This document shows, piece after piece, positions 50,792 through 60,006 of a DNA stretch of 64,000 nt. Each line of letters begins with the position of its first letter. The first letter of the stretch is position 1. Under the pieces are notes generated by a model. It was not told the origin of the DNA, did not search any database, and saw only the letters and a program-made list of their open reading frames with translations. Both the position numbers and the translations under genes were made by a program. The stretch is from Viridibacterium curvum (lineage in GTDB: Bacteria > Pseudomonadota > Gammaproteobacteria > Burkholderiales > Rhodocyclaceae): positions 62,001 to 126,000 of the forward strand of contig NZ_BAABLD010000008.1 in assembly GCF_039544165.1 (NCBI RefSeq). The letters run 5' to 3'.

Positions 50792-52705
50792 TCAACCACC
50801 CTCAGCCGCGCGCTCGCCCGCGCCAACAACCTGCAGGTTGGGTCGCAGGTACGGAGCATACTCCGGCACCCAGCGACGCAGCTCGCGCTTGATTTCCTGC
50901 GCACCGGTCACGCGGCCGGCGCGCAGCCAGGCCAGCACCTCTTCGATGATCACGGGGTCTGCCGCACGTGCCTGGGCGATACGCAGTTTCTCGTGATGCG
51001 TCGGCAGGGTTTGTTCGTTGTCGGCCAGCAATTCTTCGTAGAGTTTTTCGCCAGGCCGCAGGCCCGTGAACTCGATGCGGATCTTGTCTTCGCTGGCACC
51101 AGAGAGGCGGATCATGTCGCGCGCAAGATTGGTGATCTTCACGGGCTCCCCCATGTCGAGCACGAAGATCTCGCCGCCCTTGCCCATGGTCGCGGCCTGC
51201 AGTACGAGCTGGGCAGCTTCCGGAATCGACATGAAGTAGCGCGTGATCTCCGGGTGCGTGACCGTGACAGGCCCGCCCGCTGCGATCTGCTCGCGGAACT
51301 TGGGTACCACGCTGCCATTGCTGCCGAGCACATTGCCGAAACGTACGCTGCAGAACTGCGTATCCGGCGCCTCGCTCTGCACGACCTGGCAGACCATTTC
51401 GGCCAGCCGCTTGGTTGCTCCCATCACATTGGTGGGATTGACCGCCTTGTCGGTCGAGACCATCACGAACTTCGGTACGCGGTGCGCAGCAGCGGCCTTG
51501 GCAACACGCCAGGTGCCCAGTACGTTGTTGGTCATCGCCTGCCAGGCGTTCTCGTCTTCCATCAAGGGCACATGCTTGTAGGCCGCTGCGTGAAAAACCA
51601 GTGCAGGGGCATGGCGCGCAAATGTCTCGTCCAGCCAGGCCGCATCACGTATGTCACCCGTCACGGGCAGGACTGGCACCTCGGGAAACCGCACAGAAAA
51701 CTCTTCCACGAGCTTGTAGAGCGCGAATTCACTGGCATCGTAAGCAATCAGCCGGGCCGGACGGAAGAGCGCCAGCTGGCGACACAGCTCGGAGCCGATG
51801 GAGCCGCCGGCACCGGTTACCAGCACCACGCGCCCACCGACCATGCTGTCGATATACGGGCAATCAATCGCGACCGGATCACGGCCGAGCAGATCTTCCA
51901 TACGCACTTCGCGAAATGTGCCGGTCTCGGCAGCGCTGCGCTCACCACTGCGCATGGTCTCGGCCAGGGTCGGTACCACCAGCGGATGCACCCCCGCCTT
52001 GAGACAGGTCGCAAAAATCTGCTTGCGCGTCTCCGCCGAAGCCGAGGGCATGGCAATGATGGCGTGCCGCGCCTGCAACTTGGCCGCCCAGGCCGCCAGC
52101 TCATCAACGCGCCCGAGCACGCGCAGGCCCATCATTTCACGACCATGCTTGCTTGCGTTGTCATCCAGCACGCCGACCAATCGCCACTCAGGCGAGCAGC
52201 GCAGCTGTCGCATGACATTGAGACCCGCGTCACCACCACCAATCAGCAAGGCTGGTTTGCCGGCGGCCGCCAGCGCACCAAACTGGCGATGCTCACGCCA
52301 GGCGCGGTACATGGCGCGGGCGCCGCCCATTGCAACAAGCAGGAAGATCGGGAATGCGGCCAGCACCGAACGCGGTACGGGTGTGTTCCCCCGCAGGAAG
52401 GTGGCGACCACGATGACGATGGCGATCGAAGCGCCGATGGCCCGTACGATGCGCATGAGATCGGGCAGGCTGGCGAACACCCACATGCCTTTGTAAAGCC
52501 CGAAATAGCGGAACATGACGGCATGGACCGGCAGCACCCACAGCAGGCTCATGAGGCCGTGGCGCATGAAATCGGGAGGCACAGCAAAATTGAAGCGCAG
52601 CAGGTAGGCCGCACACCAGCAACACAATACGGCAGCCAGATCGAAGCCCGACACCGTCCAGCTACGCGCCACGCCACGAGGTTTCATATAGGTCAGGACT
52701 CGCAT
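50792..52705 (-). CDS. FlaA1/CapD/WbpM-type nucleotide-sugar dehydratase
   Basis: The 637-residue protein has an N-terminal membrane part with four helices, a Rossmann-like middle region (LLIGGGDAGLNVMRQLRCSP), and a C-terminal SDR domain. The NAD site is LVTGAGGSIGSELCRQLA, and the catalytic set is STDKAVNPTNVMGATKRLAE, with Met in place of Tyr (the SMK triad of this family). LxxxVPxxEDE-like AYKHVPLMEDE is present. It catalyses 4,6-dehydration of UDP-GlcNAc (WbpM, PglF type), the first step to sugars such as QuiNAc or bacillosamine. It closes the minus-strand glycan operon. Confidence 0.93.
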   Translation of the reverse strand: MRVLTYMKPRGVARSWTVSGFDLAAVLCCWCAAYLLRFNFAVPPDFMRHGLMSLLWVLPVHAVMFRYFGLYKGMWVFASLPDLMRIVRAIGASIAIVIVVATFLRGNTPVPRSVLAAFPIFLLVAMGGARAMYRAWREHRQFGALAAAGKPALLIGGGDAGLNVMRQLRCSPEWRLVGVLDDNASKHGREMMGLRVLGRVDELAAWAAKLQARHAIIAMPSASAETRKQIFATCLKAGVHPLVVPTLAETMRSGERSAAETGTFREVRMEDLLGRDPVAIDCPYIDSMVGGRVVLVTGAGGSIGSELCRQLALFRPARLIAYDASEFALYKLVEEFSVRFPEVPVLPVTGDIRDAAWLDETFARHAPALVFHAAAYKHVPLMEDENAWQAMTNNVLGTWRVAKAAAAHRVPKFVMVSTDKAVNPTNVMGATKRLAEMVCQVVQSEAPDTQFCSVRFGNVLGSNGSVVPKFREQIAAGGPVTVTHPEITRYFMSIPEAAQLVLQAATMGKGGEIFVLDMGEPVKITNLARDMIRLSGASEDKIRIEFTGLRPGEKLYEELLADNEQTLPTHHEKLRIAQARAADPVIIEEVLAWLRAGRVTGAQEIKRELRRWVPEYAPYLRPNLQVVGAGERAAEGG

Positions 52706-52739
52706 AGGCTTTCAGAACGTCCAGGCAGGTCCTGGACCA

Positions 52740-53588
52740 CTAAGTGTGCAATTTTAACTGCTGCGGAACGAAGTTCCCGGCTTTCCATGCCAGCAAGGTC
52801 TGCAGAGGCGTCCCGTCAAACACAAGATCCGCATTCATCCGGTCTGCAAGATCGGGCGACAGATGCCGGTAACGCGGCAAAACGCGCAACAGGAGCACAG
52901 AAAAACGCAGCACCCAGCATGGCACCGGCAGCATGATGCAACGCCGACCCTGTGCATTCGCAATCCGCAACACCATCTCACGATAGCTGAGCGTCTCACC
53001 GCCCACCAGATTGAAAACGCCGCACGGCAGACTTTCCCGGGAGATCAGGCGCAAGCAGGCCTCAGCCACATCGGCAACATGTAACGGCTGCCGCAGGCCG
53101 CGCCCTCCCCCTGCAAGCGGAAACAGTCGCCAGCGCGACAACCAGCGGGCGATGTCTGCAACATTCCGATCTCGACCGTCACCATGGATCAGGGTTGTGC
53201 GCAGTACGACCCATTCAACGCCGTTGCGCTCGGCCCAAGCGGCCAATTGCTGTTCGCCACGCTCCAGCACCAGCGCAAGCTGCCTGTCTTGCTCTGATCT
53301 CGCATTACGCTTGGAATCCGCACTGGTCGAAGACAGGGCGACGACCCTTCGTACACCCGCAGACTGCATGGCCGCGAAGATCTCGGGCAGACCCCAGATT
53401 GGCATGAGGCATACCCACACTGGCGCTTCACCCTGCTGCCCGGCCGCACACCAGCGTATACCGTCGTGCTCCCCATGCAAGGTGATGTTACGCGTCAGCG
53501 CTACCGAGGCAACGCCCAGCCTGTTCAGCCCGGCCATCAGGCTCGGCCCGACCAGGCTCGTCGCCCCAGCCACGGCCACCTTGGTCAT
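52740..53588 (-). CDS. NAD-dependent SDR without the usual Tyr-x3-Lys
   Basis: The 282-residue protein starts VAVAGATSLVGPSLMAGLNR (GxxGxxG-like), and has LSSTSADSKRNARSEQDRQL where the catalytic YxxxK is expected; neither Tyr nor Lys is at the right place. Downstream PLHVADVAEACLRL and VFNLVGGETLSYREMV follow the extended-SDR pattern of sugar epimerases. It may be a sugar reductase or epimerase of the WbpV/complex-I-like subgroup. The ATG at 53588 overlaps the glycosyltransferase stop (ATGA). Confidence 0.75.
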   Translation of the reverse strand: MTKVAVAGATSLVGPSLMAGLNRLGVASVALTRNITLHGEHDGIRWCAAGQQGEAPVWVCLMPIWGLPEIFAAMQSAGVRRVVALSSTSADSKRNARSEQDRQLALVLERGEQQLAAWAERNGVEWVVLRTTLIHGDGRDRNVADIARWLSRWRLFPLAGGGRGLRQPLHVADVAEACLRLISRESLPCGVFNLVGGETLSYREMVLRIANAQGRRCIMLPVPCWVLRFSVLLLRVLPRYRHLSPDLADRMNADLVFDGTPLQTLLAWKAGNFVPQQLKLHT

Positions 53589-54490
53589 GCCGGCCGTATC
53601 CGGAACCACTTGCGTGCCAGGTGCACACAACTTACTGCCGCGAAACGCAGCCACACTGCCAGCATCACCGCCCACATCAGTACGCCGGGATACTGATGAC
53701 GGAAAAACCTGCGGTAGAACCTGACCATTCCGCAATGCTTGTGCCACTCGACGAACACCGGTCGCGCACGGCTGCACACACCTTTGAAATGCGTAACGCG
53801 CGCAGACGGAACGAACAGGACGCGCCAGCCTCTCTGACGAAAACGCATGCACCAGTCGAGATCCTCACAGTGCATGAAATAGCCTTCATCAAGCAGGCCA
53901 ACGTCACACATTGCCTCGCGCCGCACCATCATGCAGGCCCCGGAAATAGCCTCGATCGCAACCGGCTCCTTCGGCAGTGGCTGGCGATGCAGGTCGTAGC
54001 CGTTGAACAGACGCGGGTAGCGATCTGCCAGACTGCGCAATCCGAAGGCCCGCACGAAAGTCCGCCAGGGAGTGGGCACCAGACGGCGTCCGCCTGCCTG
54101 CTCGGTACCGTCCGCGTTGAGCAGGAGACCGCCCGCCATACCTGCCCCCGTGTCAGCCTGCATGGCGGCCACCAGGCCGGCCACCGCGTCCGGCGCAAGC
54201 ACGCAGTCCGGATTCAGAAAGAGCAAGTAGTCGCCATGCGAAGCTGCGGCCGCGATATTGCAGGCGCGCGCAAAACCAAGATTGCTTGAATTGGCGATGA
54301 TCACAAGGCGCGCGTCCTCATTGGCCAGCTCGCGAATGGCCTGCATGCTGTCGTCGTGCGAGGCGTTGTCAACCACGATCACTTCATCAGCCTGTGACAG
54401 TGTTGAACGTACACACAATGCCAAGCCAGCGCCGGCATTGTAGTTAACGATCAGCACGGAAACGCGTTCGGCAGGTGTGGGGGCAGTCAT
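53585..54490 (-). CDS. Family 2 glycosyltransferase (301 aa)
   Basis: The GT2 fold has VSVLIVNYNAGAGLALCVRS at the N-terminus, DEVIVVDNASHDDSMQAI, LLFLNPDCVLAPD (DxD-like) and EDLDWCMRFRQRGWRVLFVP (the ED acceptor motif). A hydrophobic segment near the end (VLMWAVMLAVWLRFAAVS) suggests membrane attachment. It is a rhamnosyltransferase-like (WbbL-type) enzyme. The ATG at 54490 overlaps the stop of the next upstream glycosyltransferase. Confidence 0.9.
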   Translation of the reverse strand: MTAPTPAERVSVLIVNYNAGAGLALCVRSTLSQADEVIVVDNASHDDSMQAIRELANEDARLVIIANSSNLGFARACNIAAAASHGDYLLFLNPDCVLAPDAVAGLVAAMQADTGAGMAGGLLLNADGTEQAGGRRLVPTPWRTFVRAFGLRSLADRYPRLFNGYDLHRQPLPKEPVAIEAISGACMMVRREAMCDVGLLDEGYFMHCEDLDWCMRFRQRGWRVLFVPSARVTHFKGVCSRARPVFVEWHKHCGMVRFYRRFFRHQYPGVLMWAVMLAVWLRFAAVSCVHLARKWFRIRPA

Positions 54491-55449
54491 CGTGAAGGGA
54501 TCACTCGTTTGTCCAGCCATGACCAGACTTCTGACGGACGTACACGACACTGACGCTGAACCTGGAGACGTTGATGCAGGACCCGGGGCACGGCGCGCAG
54601 CGAAGCCAGACGTGCACGCAGGAATTCCAGACCATGCCCGTCGCCGCACAAGCGCAGGAACATCAGGAAATCAGCCAGCAGGAAAGCTGGCAACACCGCC
54701 GGCAACAGCGACGCCGGCATGTTCTTCAGCACGCACCAAAGCCGGTTGCGATGACCGTGAAACACCGAGAAGCCACTGCGCCGGCCACCACTTGTGACTG
54801 AACCGGCATGCAGCGCGTGCGCAGAAGGGATGTACCAGCACGACTCGCCAGCCAGGCGGAGCCTAAACCCCAGATCCACGTCTTCAACGTAGCAGAAGAA
54901 GCTCTCGTCAAATCCACCCGCCGCCAGAAAACTCTCGCGCCGATACAGTGCAGCGGCGGCACAGGCGCTGAACACGGGCTTCTCGCCATCCGAATCAGAT
55001 GCCATACGACCATGTCCCGCACGCCAGACCAGCCCGCTGACATGCATCACATCACCGGCGCCATCCAGTCGCTCCGGGGCATCCGCCATCAGCAGGCAGG
55101 ACGCGAAGCTCGCAGCGTCTGGATGTCTTGCCGAAGCATCCAGCAACTTTTCCAGCCAGTCCGGCGCCAGACAGGCATCCGGATTTACCAGTGCAATCCA
55201 TTCGCAGTCGTCCGCAATCGCGACTGCGCGATTGTTCGCGACAGCAAAACCGGTATTGGTCTTCAGGAAGTGAAACTCGAACTGCGGATGACTCTGTTGC
55301 GCCCGCAAGGCCGATCCATCAACGCTGGCGTTATCCATGACGATAACGCGTGACGGTGCAACCGTCTGCGCTGCGATGGATGCCAGACTGCGCGCAATCC
55401 AGTCGCCACAGTTGTAATTCACGATGATGCAGGCCACGCGCGCCGTCAC
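54487..55449 (-). CDS. Family 2 glycosyltransferase (320 aa)
   Basis: This GT2 protein has VACIIVNYNCGDWIARSLAS, VIVMDNASVDGS, ALVNPDACLAPDW and FFCYVEDVDLGFRLRLAGES, followed by FSVFHGHRNRLWCVLKNMPA, a pattern of rhamnosyltransferases that act on O-antigen or similar glycans. No large membrane domain. It starts 2 bp after the nucleotidyltransferase stop. Donor and acceptor unknown. Confidence 0.9.
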   Translation of the reverse strand: MTARVACIIVNYNCGDWIARSLASIAAQTVAPSRVIVMDNASVDGSALRAQQSHPQFEFHFLKTNTGFAVANNRAVAIADDCEWIALVNPDACLAPDWLEKLLDASARHPDAASFASCLLMADAPERLDGAGDVMHVSGLVWRAGHGRMASDSDGEKPVFSACAAAALYRRESFLAAGGFDESFFCYVEDVDLGFRLRLAGESCWYIPSAHALHAGSVTSGGRRSGFSVFHGHRNRLWCVLKNMPASLLPAVLPAFLLADFLMFLRLCGDGHGLEFLRARLASLRAVPRVLHQRLQVQRQCRVRPSEVWSWLDKRVIPSR

Positions 55450-55451
55450 GA

Positions 55452-56144
55452 TCAGTACTCCAGCTCTGCGCGGCGCAGGCTTTCCGGATTGCCGATGTCG
55501 CGGTGGTAGTCCGCATTATGGAAGCAGTGCATCCGCCCCAGATAATGCGGCAACACCTCAAGACTCAGATCGACCACCTGCTTGCCCAGTGAAGCAATGA
55601 AGTCAACGACTTCGGGTTCGAATATGTAGACCGCAGCGTTGGCGCGCGTGCCCGGCGGGTTGGGCTGCTTCTCGTGGAACGCGCGCACGATGCCTTCAGC
55701 ATCGAGCTCAAGAATGCCGCAGCTCTGCGGCGCATCGGTGTCGAAACTCATCATCGTGATCGCCACCCCCGCAGGACGATTGGCATGCGCAGCCAGAAAA
55801 GCCCCCACGTCAAAGCGCGTCAGGTTGTCTGCATGCGCAACGATGAACGCCTCGCGACCGAAGAAGTCACGGTTGCGCAGCACCGTGCCGCCCGTACCCA
55901 GCAGGATGTCTTCGTGCACCAGGGAGATGCGGTCTCGCCACGGAGAGGCTGCGACAAAATCATTCACGACGCCCGGCAGGTAATGCGTGTTGACGAGCAC
56001 CCGCTCAATGCCCGCCGGCAACAGGGCGTCCAGCCAGTACTGCAACAATGGCTTGCCCTGGATGCGCACCAGGCACTTGGGCACGGAGTCGGTAATGGGT
56101 CGCAAGCGGGTGCCGAAACCCGCAGCGAGCAACAAAGCCCTCAC
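55452..56144 (-). CDS. Sugar-1-phosphate nucleotidyltransferase (HddC-like)
   Basis: The 230-residue enzyme has the signature LLLAAGFGTRLRPIT, VPKCLVRIQGKPLLQYWLDA, GTGGTVLRNRDFF and VYIFEPEVVDFI. This fits the short nucleotidyltransferases that activate sugar-1-phosphates, such as HddC (GDP-heptose) or RmlA-like. The neighbouring kinase-cytidylyltransferase and the GmhA-like gene suggest heptose as the sugar, but it is not proven. Its stop is 2 bp from the next glycosyltransferase start. Confidence 0.85.
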   Translation of the reverse strand: MRALLLAAGFGTRLRPITDSVPKCLVRIQGKPLLQYWLDALLPAGIERVLVNTHYLPGVVNDFVAASPWRDRISLVHEDILLGTGGTVLRNRDFFGREAFIVAHADNLTRFDVGAFLAAHANRPAGVAITMMSFDTDAPQSCGILELDAEGIVRAFHEKQPNPPGTRANAAVYIFEPEVVDFIASLGKQVVDLSLEVLPHYLGRMHCFHNADYHRDIGNPESLRRAELEY

Positions 56145-57640
56145 TGCGCGAGCTCCTGCAACAACTCCTCGTTACGCAGCGGGATGTTGCCGACACGCCC
56201 GACCTGACAAGCCGCAGCCAACGCCCCCAGATATGCGCTCTCCCAGACGGAGGCCCCGACAGCGAGCGCCATGGCTGAACAGATCATGAGCGAATCACCG
56301 GCGCCAGACACGTCTTTCGGCGCGGCATTGAAGGCGGGCAACTGATCGGTGACCAATCCATTGCTGGGCGTATCGGGAGAATGGATCAGCAGACCTTCTG
56401 CCCCCATCGTGATGAACACACTGCCGGCTTGAGACTGATTCTGCAATGCGTCCGCCAACACAACCAACCCGGCGCTGGTGTCGCGCACAGCCAGACGGGC
56501 TTCGTGTTCGGTCGGGGTGATGAGTCGCATGCCCTTGAAACGTGAGACATCGCCGATCTGCGACGAAGCCTGACTGTCGGCCACCATCATGACGCCGGAC
56601 TTGTGGCACTCAGCACAAATCGCGTCAACAAGCTCCTGCGGCAGGCAGCCATAATTGAAGTCGGAAAAAATAAGCAGATCGGCTGCCTCAATAACAGGGC
56701 GCATACGCTCCAGCACGTCGCGAATGAGCTCCTGGCTGATGTCGTGCTGGCGCAGATGGCTGACACGCAACAAAGTCTTGCCGCGCGCTCTGTAGCGTTG
56801 TTTGAGCGTTGTCGGACGACTCTCGTCAGCGATCAGATGACATGCCACCTCGTAAGACTCGAGCGTCTGTTGTGCGAACACTGCCGTCGAATCGACACCC
56901 GCAATACCGAAGAACTCGACCTGAGCACCCAGGCCACGAGCATGCGCGGCAACAATGCCCGCCCCGCCCACGAACAGATCACTCTTTATCGGCGTGACGA
57001 CAATGGTTGGATCCTCCTGAGACATGCCAAGTGGATCACAGGTTATGTATTCGTCGACGATCAGGTCGCCGATGACTGCCACCCGCAAAGTATCAAAGCG
57101 CTTGATGTAACCCGCAAGTCGCTCGAAGTTGAAACCATGCCGCTCCGGAAAATCCAGCGGCTTGGTGATGGCCGAGTAATGCGCCTCGCGCAATTCCTTC
57201 TGCAGCAAGTCCAGCGACGAAAAACGGACATCGCCCGAGCTGAACAGAAGCCGCCCGCCATAAGCGTCAACAACCTCTTGCTCGGGATTGAAGTGCTGCT
57301 CGTGCTCCTTGCCCTTTACGACCACATCAGGCTTGAGCTCGGCAATGAAGACTTCCGCCGGGCAACGCAGTACGAAACTGTAGTTGACCGCACTGATCGC
57401 CCGCACGCCCTCCAGGCGCAACTGCTCGGGGAGAAAGGTCTCCGGTCGACCATCGTCGGAAACGCCGACTACAAGAAAGTCGCCGCACTCGGCTGCAAAA
57501 TTCAGGAGCCGCAGGTGCCCCGGATGCACCACATTGAAGCTGCCCCACACGAACACGATGCGGGCATCCTGTCCAGCGCGCGCGCGAATCTCGGCCGCGG
57601 CAGCTTCACATGCAAGTCTTGGTTCAAGTGTTGCAATCAT
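56141..57640 (-). CDS. Fused cytidylyltransferase-PfkB kinase, HldE-like with swapped domain order
   Basis: The 499-residue protein has an N-terminal nucleotidyltransferase domain (about 20-140; VFVWGSFNVVHPGHLRLLNF, DVVVKGKEHEQ) and a C-terminal PfkB sugar kinase (about 175-495; DLFVGGAGIVAAHARGLGAQ, TPTEHEARLAV, DVSGAGDSLMI). Normal HldE (RfaE) has kinase first, then adenylyltransferase. Here the order is reversed. The likely pathway is heptose-7-phosphate phosphorylation and activation for surface glycan. The ATG at 57640 is my choice; the GTG at 57658 is in frame. It is the first gene of the minus-strand glycan operon, 75 bp from the divergent oxidoreductase gene. Confidence 0.88.
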   Translation of the reverse strand: MIATLEPRLACEAAAAEIRARAGQDARIVFVWGSFNVVHPGHLRLLNFAAECGDFLVVGVSDDGRPETFLPEQLRLEGVRAISAVNYSFVLRCPAEVFIAELKPDVVVKGKEHEQHFNPEQEVVDAYGGRLLFSSGDVRFSSLDLLQKELREAHYSAITKPLDFPERHGFNFERLAGYIKRFDTLRVAVIGDLIVDEYITCDPLGMSQEDPTIVVTPIKSDLFVGGAGIVAAHARGLGAQVEFFGIAGVDSTAVFAQQTLESYEVACHLIADESRPTTLKQRYRARGKTLLRVSHLRQHDISQELIRDVLERMRPVIEAADLLIFSDFNYGCLPQELVDAICAECHKSGVMMVADSQASSQIGDVSRFKGMRLITPTEHEARLAVRDTSAGLVVLADALQNQSQAGSVFITMGAEGLLIHSPDTPSNGLVTDQLPAFNAAPKDVSGAGDSLMICSAMALAVGASVWESAYLGALAAACQVGRVGNIPLRNEELLQELAQ

Positions 57641-57715
57641 TCTGTAATGGTCAATCACTCACCGGAAAACCAAGCGTTAATGTAACCTCACTATCTGGAT
57701 TTTGCAGAGTCCATC
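57641..57715. promoter_or_regulatory. Divergent promoter region between the two glycan operons
   Basis: Only 57-75 bp separate the starts of two divergent operons, so both promoters must lie within or overlap this AT-richer stretch. No perfect -35/-10 pair can be assigned by eye. One shared regulator site is possible. Confidence 0.4.
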
Positions 57716-58837
57716 ATGCAACGAGAACACACAGGGGCTGTCGTGATCGGCGCGGGGGTCGTCGGCCTTGCATGCGCCCGTGCGCTGGCGCAAAGCGGCA
57801 TCGAAACGATCATCATCGAGCAACACGGTGGCATCGGACAGGAGACCAGTTCGCGCAACAGCGAGGTGATCCACGCCGGAATCTATTATCCCGCCGGCTC
57901 ACTCAAATCGCGGCTGTGCACCGAAGGGCGTGTGCGCCTGTATGAATTTTGTGAAGCGCGCGGCATCCCCTTCAAACGCTGCGGCAAGCTGGTGGTTGCT
58001 ACGCAGGATTCGCACGAACAGAAGCTGGAGCAGTTGCAGCGACATGCTATCGAGAATGGCGTAGCGGATACAGTGGTCATCCCGGCGCGGCAAGCCATCA
58101 GCATGGAGCCTCAGCTGAAGTGCTCGGCCGCACTGTACTCCCCATCCACCGGCATCATCGACTCGCATGCCCTGATGCTGGCACTGCTGGGAGATGCCGA
58201 AGCAGGCGGCGCCAGCCTCGCTCTGCATAGTCAGATCCTCGCAGGCCGCAAGGAGTCGGATACGATTCAGTTGCACGTGCGCTGCGGCGATGAGGACATG
58301 CTCATTTCTTCCGGGATCGTGATCAACGCGGCGGGTCTCTGGGCACCCGGGCTGGCACGACGCCTCGAAGGACTCTCCGGCAACGCGATACCACACACCT
58401 GGCTAGCCAAGGGAAACTACTATTCGCTGAGCGGGCGTGCGCCGTTTTCGCGTCTGATTTATCCAGTGCCGGAGCCTGGCGGACTGGGCGTACACCTGAC
58501 ACTGGACATGGGTGGTCAGGCACGCTTTGGTCCTGATGTACAGTGGGTCGATGCGATCGACTACAGCGTCGATCCCGCGCGCAGCCGAGGCTTCTATGCC
58601 GAAATCCGCAAGTACTGGCCGTCACTGTCCGAGGGCGCACTGGCGCCCGCCTACTGTGGCATCCGGCCCAAGCTGAGCGGCCCCGGAGATGCTGCGGCCG
58701 ACTTCTGGATCCAGCACTGCGACAAGCATGGCATGCCGGGGCTCATCAACCTTTTCGGCATAGAATCACCCGGCCTGACCAGCTGTCTTGCCATCGCAGA
58801 CGAGGTTTGTCGTCTGCTCGCCTTGAAGCCCTCCTGA
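57716..58837 (+). CDS. FAD-dependent oxidoreductase (DAO/LhgO-like)
   Basis: The 373-residue flavoprotein begins with a dinucleotide-binding motif (VVIGAGVVGLACARALAQSG), then TSSRNSEVIHAGIYYPAGSL, which matches the DAO superfamily near L-2-hydroxyglutarate dehydrogenase (LhgO). At the C-terminus is IESPGLTSCLAIADEVCRLL. It oxidises a 2-hydroxy acid or a related compound. As the first gene of a polysaccharide operon its substrate may be a sugar intermediate, which is inference. Confidence 0.88.
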   Translation: MQREHTGAVVIGAGVVGLACARALAQSGIETIIIEQHGGIGQETSSRNSEVIHAGIYYPAGSLKSRLCTEGRVRLYEFCEARGIPFKRCGKLVVATQDSHEQKLEQLQRHAIENGVADTVVIPARQAISMEPQLKCSAALYSPSTGIIDSHALMLALLGDAEAGGASLALHSQILAGRKESDTIQLHVRCGDEDMLISSGIVINAAGLWAPGLARRLEGLSGNAIPHTWLAKGNYYSLSGRAPFSRLIYPVPEPGGLGVHLTLDMGGQARFGPDVQWVDAIDYSVDPARSRGFYAEIRKYWPSLSEGALAPAYCGIRPKLSGPGDAAADFWIQHCDKHGMPGLINLFGIESPGLTSCLAIADEVCRLLALKPS

Positions 58838-58841
58838 AAAA

Positions 58842-59945
58842 ATGACCTCGTCCGCGCTTTGCCCCGTATGTGGCCAGCCAGGCCGATCACTTTATGTCGC
58901 CCTTGTTGACCAGCTGCATGGCACCCCTGGGCACTGGGAGATGTGGCGCTGCGCGCACGGCTGTGAGCACCAATGGCTGCACCCGCAGCCCGACCAAAAG
59001 ACCCTGGAGCGCGCCTATCAAACGTATTACACGCACCAGTCGGTGACACCTCCGCGACTGAAAGGCCTCTACGAATCCATGCGACAGGCGTATCTGGCGC
59101 GTCGCTTCGGCTATGGCAGCACACGTACATCCCTCGTCACACGACTGGGGGCCGGCATCATCAGCCTGATTCCGCATCGCCGCGTAGCTTTCGACGCCAG
59201 CGTGCTCTGGCAAAAACCGCTCCGTGCCGGACGTCTGCTGGAACTTGGATGCGGCAATGGCGAGAGGCTTGCACGCCTCTCGACTCTGGGCTGGAGCGTA
59301 GTGGGTGTCGAGGCTGATCCACAAGCTGCGGAACTGGCTGCCAGTCACGGCCTCCAGGTCATCAATGGCGATGCACTCGCGCAGGATTTCCCGCCCGACT
59401 CGTTCGACGCCATCATCATGTCGCATGTGATCGAGCACGTGCGCGACCCGGAAGGCCTGATCGCCCACTGTCGCAGCTGGCTCAAAGCCGGCGGTCAGCT
59501 GACCTTGCTCACCCCCAATCTTTCATCACTGGGGCACCGCCTGTTCCGCAAACACTGGCTGCACCTGGACCCGCCACGGCATCTGCATATCTTCAGCCAA
59601 CAATCCTTGACGGCAATGTGCCTGCGCGCAGGCTTCTCCGACGTTGCCAGCTCGACCAGCTTCCGGGATGCCAACTGGACGCTGGCCGCCAGCGTGCGTT
59701 TGCGCGGCGGCAAGGCCTATCGCGTCGGGCAACTCCCCCTCCATCTTCGTCTGCTGGGGCTGGCGATGCTCTACGTCGAGTGGCTCGGCATGAAGATCCG
59801 ACCAGACGTCGGAGAAGAAGTCTTGCTCTTCGCTCGCAAACCAGCCCCCTCTTGGCAGGAAATCACCCCGATTAATGCCAATGGAATTCAAGGGAATGAA
59901 AGCACAGTCATGATGTCGCTCACAAACCATTGCGCGCTACAATGA
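58842..59945 (+). CDS. SAM-dependent methyltransferase with zinc-ribbon N-terminus
   Basis: The 367-residue protein has a zinc-ribbon-like N-terminus (CPVCGQPGR) and further Cys in MWRCAHGCEHQWLHPQP. The methyltransferase domain has motif I LLELGCGNGERLARLSTLGW (about 128), VEADPQAAELAASHGLQVI, and MSHVIEHVRDPEGLIAHCRS. Such proteins occur in polysaccharide loci and methylate sugars, but the exact target is unknown. It follows the oxidoreductase after 4 bp. Confidence 0.88.
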   Translation: MTSSALCPVCGQPGRSLYVALVDQLHGTPGHWEMWRCAHGCEHQWLHPQPDQKTLERAYQTYYTHQSVTPPRLKGLYESMRQAYLARRFGYGSTRTSLVTRLGAGIISLIPHRRVAFDASVLWQKPLRAGRLLELGCGNGERLARLSTLGWSVVGVEADPQAAELAASHGLQVINGDALAQDFPPDSFDAIIMSHVIEHVRDPEGLIAHCRSWLKAGGQLTLLTPNLSSLGHRLFRKHWLHLDPPRHLHIFSQQSLTAMCLRAGFSDVASSTSFRDANWTLAASVRLRGGKAYRVGQLPLHLRLLGLAMLYVEWLGMKIRPDVGEEVLLFARKPAPSWQEITPINANGIQGNESTVMMSLTNHCALQ

Positions 59946-60006
59946 ACCTGATTTTTCTCCGCAACGGGTAACAGCCAGATCGACCAACAGTTGAGACAGT
60001 TGACGC

